From Zelonia costaricensis (lineage: Eukaryota; Euglenozoa; Kinetoplastea; Trypanosomatida; Trypanosomatidae): a DNA stretch of 31,787 bases. Both the position numbers and the translations under genes were made by a program. This document shows positions 27,863 through 31,787 of the stretch, piece by piece; the stretch's first letter is position 1; each line of letters begins with the position of its first letter. The stretch is from contig JASAOO010003245.1 of NCBI GenBank assembly GCA_030849075.1, forward strand, positions 1 to 31,787, written 5' to 3'. A model generated the notes under the pieces. It saw only the letters and a list, made by a program, of their open reading frames with translations, did not search any database and had not been told where the DNA came from.

Positions 27863-29362
27863 ATGGCACTACCGCCTGTGCTGCAAGTCGGCCTTCACCG
27901 CCTTGCGCTACTCGCCGTGAGCCGCGACGCTGGGGCTGCGAGCGGCAATCGGCGGAGCAGCGACAGCCTGCTGAACGCCTTCTGCTTCGTCGGCGAGCTG
28001 CAGTCTACCGCCGCCGACACCAGCAGCAGCGTCGTCTCGGCGGCCGCGACGGAGGAGGCCAGCGACGTGGCGATCACATGGTACTACTCCCCACTGTTCC
28101 AATATGAGCGGAAGCGCATTCGCGTGGAGGAGAGCGTCATCGACGCGGCGCTGACCAAGGCGTTGACGGGGAGCCGGCACGCAGAGGTGAACCAGGCCCC
28201 ACTCGACCTCGCCGACGTGGACGCCTTGGAGTCGGTGGCTTCCGACCAGACGCACTCGACGGCTGACACCGCTGCGGACGCAAACGCCCCCTCTCCGATC
28301 TCGACCATCACGCCGCCGGCGCTGTACGTGCGCTTGGGCACCTCGACGACGTTTCGCGAGTACAAGCTGGTTGTCCCGGGGCCACCATCACCACCCCCTG
28401 AGCTCTCCTCTGCTGTGAACGTTGGCGCAGTCGAGGCGGCCGCCACGGATGCCGAGGTGACCGTACCGCGACACACGCCGCCGGTGCTGCGACCGCTCGC
28501 CCCAAAGCGGCCTTCGCTCAACCCGATCAACACGAGCGGCAACGTGAACCACGTGCGCAGCGCCCTGCGGCTCACCCACAAGCGCGCCGCCGATCTCCAC
28601 CGCAGCGCGGCCCGCGCCAGCAGCGAGGAGCTCCCAGACGAGGCGATGGCAGCGGCAGGGGAGAGCAGGCACGCGCCACCGGTGCCAAGTCCGACGGAGG
28701 ACCCGGCATCCAGCTACTCACCGCTGCGGCCGACGAGTGAGCAGCGCGAGCCGTATGATGCTGCGTTCCCGATGCCGGTGTCACTGGCGCACGGCGGCTC
28801 GCCTTCTCTCCGACGCGCCTCGCTCGCCGCGCAGTCGCCGCAGCTGACCCTCTACGCAAATCACTGGGAGACGCCGGAGACGTCGGGGCGGAAGACCTCC
28901 ACGCCGGAGGGGCCGCTCCCCGCACCCGCCGTCGCGTCCAGCGCCTCCTCGGCCTTTCTGTCGAGCTCCCTGTTCTTTTCCTGCGCTGGGTCGCAGGCGG
29001 TCACGAGCGTGCTCAGCACCACCCGCTCCGCTGCGACGGACATGGAGGGGCGCTTGTCCGCCTCGATGGGCGGCAGCGGAATGTCGGGCCGCTTCCTCGA
29101 TGAGACCAAGCTGCAGTCGCACGAGTCGGCGCGGACGTCATCGGCGGTGTGCACGCCGCTCTCACGCAGCACGTCGTGCCCCACTCCGCCACCGGTGCTG
29201 AGCCGCCCCGTCGTGCGCCGTCGTCAGTTCCGCACGTTGGGCGGCGACGGCGGCAGTGGCGGCCGTCCGAGCTCGAGCTTCGCGAAGCGCACGGCATGGC
29301 TACCAGGGCATCGGCTGGAGCTGGAGATGGCCCGCGCCGCCACCCCGCCAGGCGCGCGCTGA
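27863..29362 (+). CDS. Conserved-looking protein of unknown function, 499 residues
   Basis: I do not recognise this protein. Codon use is GC-rich at third positions as in its neighbours, and the ATG at 27863 is the first in frame. Three ordered-looking blocks lie in the N-terminal third: VLQVGLHRLALLAVS (6-20) with LLNAFCFVGELQS (36-48), ITWYYSPLFQYERKRIRVEE (71-90), and LYVRLGTSTTFREYKLVVPG (154-173). These may form a small beta-rich domain. The rest is low complexity, rich in Ser, Pro, Ala and Thr, with a basic helical patch (about 229-250) containing NHVRSALRLTHKRA. There is no signal peptide, membrane span or catalytic motif. Many Ser-Pro and Thr-Pro pairs suggest a disordered, phosphorylated tail, which is inference. 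A weak antisense frame overlaps it and is ignored. Confidence 0.8.
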   Translation: MALPPVLQVGLHRLALLAVSRDAGAASGNRRSSDSLLNAFCFVGELQSTAADTSSSVVSAAATEEASDVAITWYYSPLFQYERKRIRVEESVIDAALTKALTGSRHAEVNQAPLDLADVDALESVASDQTHSTADTAADANAPSPISTITPPALYVRLGTSTTFREYKLVVPGPPSPPPELSSAVNVGAVEAAATDAEVTVPRHTPPVLRPLAPKRPSLNPINTSGNVNHVRSALRLTHKRAADLHRSAARASSEELPDEAMAAAGESRHAPPVPSPTEDPASSYSPLRPTSEQREPYDAAFPMPVSLAHGGSPSLRRASLAAQSPQLTLYANHWETPETSGRKTSTPEGPLPAPAVASSASSAFLSSSLFFSCAGSQAVTSVLSTTRSAATDMEGRLSASMGGSGMSGRFLDETKLQSHESARTSSAVCTPLSRSTSCPTPPPVLSRPVVRRRQFRTLGGDGGSGGRPSSSFAKRTAWLPGHRLELEMARAATPPGAR

Positions 29363-30914
29363 AAGCGTGCAGAAAAGGAATCGGCGCAGCCGGTGCGTGG
29401 GGACGACGCCGGACTGGCTCGCTTGCTGGCGGCTTCACACTCAAACACACCGACACAGGCGCACGCAGCGCAGGCGACGTCAGTCCGCGAAGGCGAGGTT
29501 GGCGGCACAGGCATTGTGCTCTTTGTTTTTCGCTGACCTCTCACTGATTTGCGACGGCAGCCGCATTCGAGTGGCGCGGTGTCGTGTTGGCGTTGGCGCA
29601 CCCTTGTCTACCTCTCCTTCCACCCTTCCTTTTTTTTCACGTCTCCGTGGAAAAAGTACGTCGATGTTAGCAGGCGTGTATCCCCATGTGTCCATGTTAC
29701 TCCCCCTCGTGTTGTTGGTTTGCATGTTCGACTCGCCACTCTGTTTTCCTCGCTCCTTTTTTCTGTCGTCTTCTTCGTCGTTTTTTCTTTTCCGCTCGTC
29801 TGCGGGTGCACGCGGTCGAGTCAGGCACTGGCCTTCTCCGCCCGCCTCCCCCACGCTTCTTGCCTCTTTTGGCGCCTCTCACGGACCCGCGCCTCGCCCC
29901 CCCCTTCCCCACCCGCGTCAGCGCATGTGCACACGCGAAAGAAGCGCATCGGCCTCAGTGTCCCTTCTGCGTCGGTACTCACTCCGGTGCTCGCTCAGGT
30001 GAGCAGCAGGCGAGGCGGTGCCCGAGCGGAAGTCCTTACGAGGGGAGGGAGGGAGGGAGCGACGGGCCCAGCAGGCGGCAAAAGGGCTTGCGGCCGTTGT
30101 GTGGTGATGGCGGCAGTGGGTACGCACGGCTTGCGCGCCAGCTCCTCACGCCTTGACGATGTCAGGGCTGCCACAAAAAAACGCAGCGCAGAGTCGATGT
30201 GAAAGGCACTTGTTTCCCTTTGCCACAAGTGCCACCCACCGTGCAGATCGCGTACCCAGCCACACTCACACACGTGTGAGCGAGCGCATGCTCGTATGCA
30301 TGATCTCCTTTCTAGTTTGACGTGCCTTTTTTTCCGCCTTCCACCTTCCCATGTCTTCCCTCGCTATTGGCCGCTGTCCGTTTTGTTGTGCAGCAAGCGT
30401 CCCGACTCACCTTTGCAGCACGCCTGTTTTGTGCTCTTTTTTTCCTTTTTTTTGTGCTGTGAGGTGAGCTATGGATGTGACGTGTGTGTGTGTGTTCGTG
30501 TGTTGAGGCGTGTGCTTTTTGTTGGCGTCCTTGTCTCCCCTTCGTCCCACTAACCCTGCACGTCGACCTCTGCCTGTGACGGGACGGGGAAGAGAGAGAG
30601 AGAGCACCGTCTACATGGCTCATAGATAGTCAAGCGGCTCTCCCAGATTTGTTGAAAGGCGGCACACGCGACGTAAAGCAAAACAAACAAACGAACAATT
30701 GGGGTAGCGTGAGGTCTCATCGCCGCGGAACACGAACTCGGTAGTCACTGCTCGCAGGCGTGATGGCATCTGCTGCTTTGTCTCTCGCCGTTGGGTAGAG
30801 TGGCAAGCTGCGCCTCGAGTGTCCGGGGCGTTGAAGGGGTGGCGACGCACGGACTGTGGAAAGAGGGCGGGGGTGCGACGACATCATCACGTGAGAGTGC
30901 TTGCGCTTGGTACT

Positions 30915-30956
30915 CACACACACACACACACACACGCACACACACACGCACGCACA
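30915..30956 (+). repeat. CA/CG-interrupted CA microsatellite
   Basis: CA units are broken by a few CG steps over about 42 bases. It is a simple repeat in spacer DNA. Confidence 0.9.
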
Positions 30957-31254
30957 CTGAACTATACACACGCTAAACGTCTTCTCTCTCTCCTTCCCAT
31001 CGCACATCTTTGCTTGCGCTCTTCCGGTCGACTTCGCGGGGAAGGGCCGCTAAGCACCGTCTTCAAGAAAAAGGAACACTAGAGAGGAGGCGTGGCAGGG
31101 TTGCGAAGGAGCGGCACCCACCCCTCACTCCTCTTGCTTCGGCACGTGACGCACACATTCACCGCTGCTGCCCTCGCTCACTGCAACCCACTCCATCCTT
31201 TCATATCCGGAGGCCACTATTGGGTCTCAGAGCCGAGCCAAGCTCACGTGCACT

Positions 31255-31255
<1 letters not shown>

Positions 31256-31291
<36 letters not shown>
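31256..31291 (+). repeat. CA microsatellite
   Basis: About 18 uninterrupted CA units in spacer DNA. Confidence 0.95.
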
Positions 31292-31293
<2 letters not shown>

Positions 31294-31723
31294 ATACACG
31301 AACACTCAAAGAAGCACACAAACGCGCTGTGTGCGACTGGTTTCACCAACGGCGACTCGACGCACTCCCCCCGTCACACCCGAAGCAAAACCTAGAACTC
31401 GGGCGTGCGCTAACACGCGAGGCGTTCACACAAGCGGAATCAGCGCAGCCCTCCCGCTTCTTCATCTCTCCGTCATCGTGTCTTCACTGGGGAAGCGGCG
31501 GCGCCGGAAACACAATAGACGCTGCACTTCCATTCTCCTTCACCTGCTCGCCAGTGTCCGTGCCAGCATCGACTCGCCACCCAAACGTGCAGTTCACCAA
31601 GGAACCTCGACTTCACCCACCTGCTGCATCATAGAGCACTGCCGCTATACTCAATTGAACTCCCCCTTTCTCGGTAAACGGCGCCATAGAGCTCTTATCG
31701 CTTTGCGGATCCCTGCCCTCCCT

Positions 31724-31764
31724 CCCCACCCTACCCCACCCTACCCCACCCTACCCCACCCCAC
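31724..31764 (+). repeat. Decamer repeat CTACCCCACC at the window end
   Basis: Three perfect ten-base units (31731-31760) are flanked by partial units on both sides. The minus strand carries at least six G-runs of three or four, so it could fold as a quadruplex. It is not the telomeric CCCTAA repeat. Confidence 0.9.
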
Positions 31765-31787
31765 GCTGCCTTCTGCCGTCGACCCGA

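Larger units (their letters stand above)
29363..31787. other. Terminal 2.4 kb without a supported gene
   Basis: It begins with the 3' UTR of the 499-residue protein gene. Visible structure: T-rich blocks (29627-29640, 29755-29795), a GGGA repeat (30044-30058), T-runs (30328-30334, 30438-30455), a GT tract (30481-30500), a GA run (30590-30603), a CA array (30915-30956), a longer CA array (31256-31291) and a C-rich decamer repeat at the end. The frame at 31329-31634 (101 codons, non-repetitive) lacks the usual third-position bias, so I do not call it. Confidence 0.6.

Noticed and set aside
29700..29720. Possible tRNA B-box-like string (TGTTCGACTCG)
   Set aside because: There is no matching A-box upstream and no cloverleaf stems around it.
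31329..31634. A 101-codon plus-strand frame near the window end
   Set aside because: It has no third-position GC bias, no domain and no clear splice acceptor. It could be a small gene, but nothing supports it.
31724..31764. Telomere-like repeat at the window end
   Set aside because: The unit is CTACCCCACC, not CCCTAA, and unique sequence follows it, so it is not a chromosome end.

Overview
The window looks like nuclear DNA of a Leishmania-type trypanosomatid (Leishmania, or a close relative such as Leptomonas or Crithidia). The evidence is as follows. All ten supported genes lie on the + strand, with no convincing minus-strand gene. All are intronless. Coding stretches are GC-rich at third codon positions. 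Nearly every start codon is preceded, 20 to 320 bases upstream, by a long pyrimidine tract followed by the first AG, which is the signature of spliced-leader trans-splicing. The spacers are full of CA/GT microsatellites and homopolymers. The species cannot be fixed from sequence alone. From memory, unchecked, the V-ATPase A and SPT1 genes lie near each other on chromosome 34 of L. major.

Layout: 1-26 is probably the tail of an upstream gene. It is followed by an EMP70/TM9SF nonaspanin (1606-3453), a 3.3 kb spacer, V-ATPase catalytic subunit A (6735-8567), mitochondrial ribosomal protein uL13m (10272-10880), a 1334-residue probably mitochondrial helical-repeat protein (11716-15720), a probable inositol-pentakisphosphate 2-kinase (16316-17638), a small protein built from a degenerate 35-residue repeat (18471-19022), an assembly gap, a DUF501-family protein (19574-20461), an Sfi1-like Trp/Arg repeat protein (21233-22288), serine palmitoyltransferase subunit 1 (23492-24958), a 2.9 kb spacer, a 499-residue unrecognised protein (27863-29362), and a final 2.4 kb without a supported gene.

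The genes most likely form one polycistronic transcription unit that is cut up by trans-splicing and polyadenylation. Neighbours therefore need not share a pathway. The contents are housekeeping (endomembrane sorting, organelle acidification, mitochondrial translation, inositol phosphate and sphingolipid synthesis) mixed with lineage-specific proteins. I found no mobile element, CRISPR array, tRNA or rRNA that I could support. The most interesting items are the DUF501 protein (a family I know mainly from bacteria), the Sfi1-like centrin-binding candidate, the short 35-residue-repeat protein, and two assembly artefacts: an 85-N gap in a C-tract and an exact 66-base duplication around a single N.
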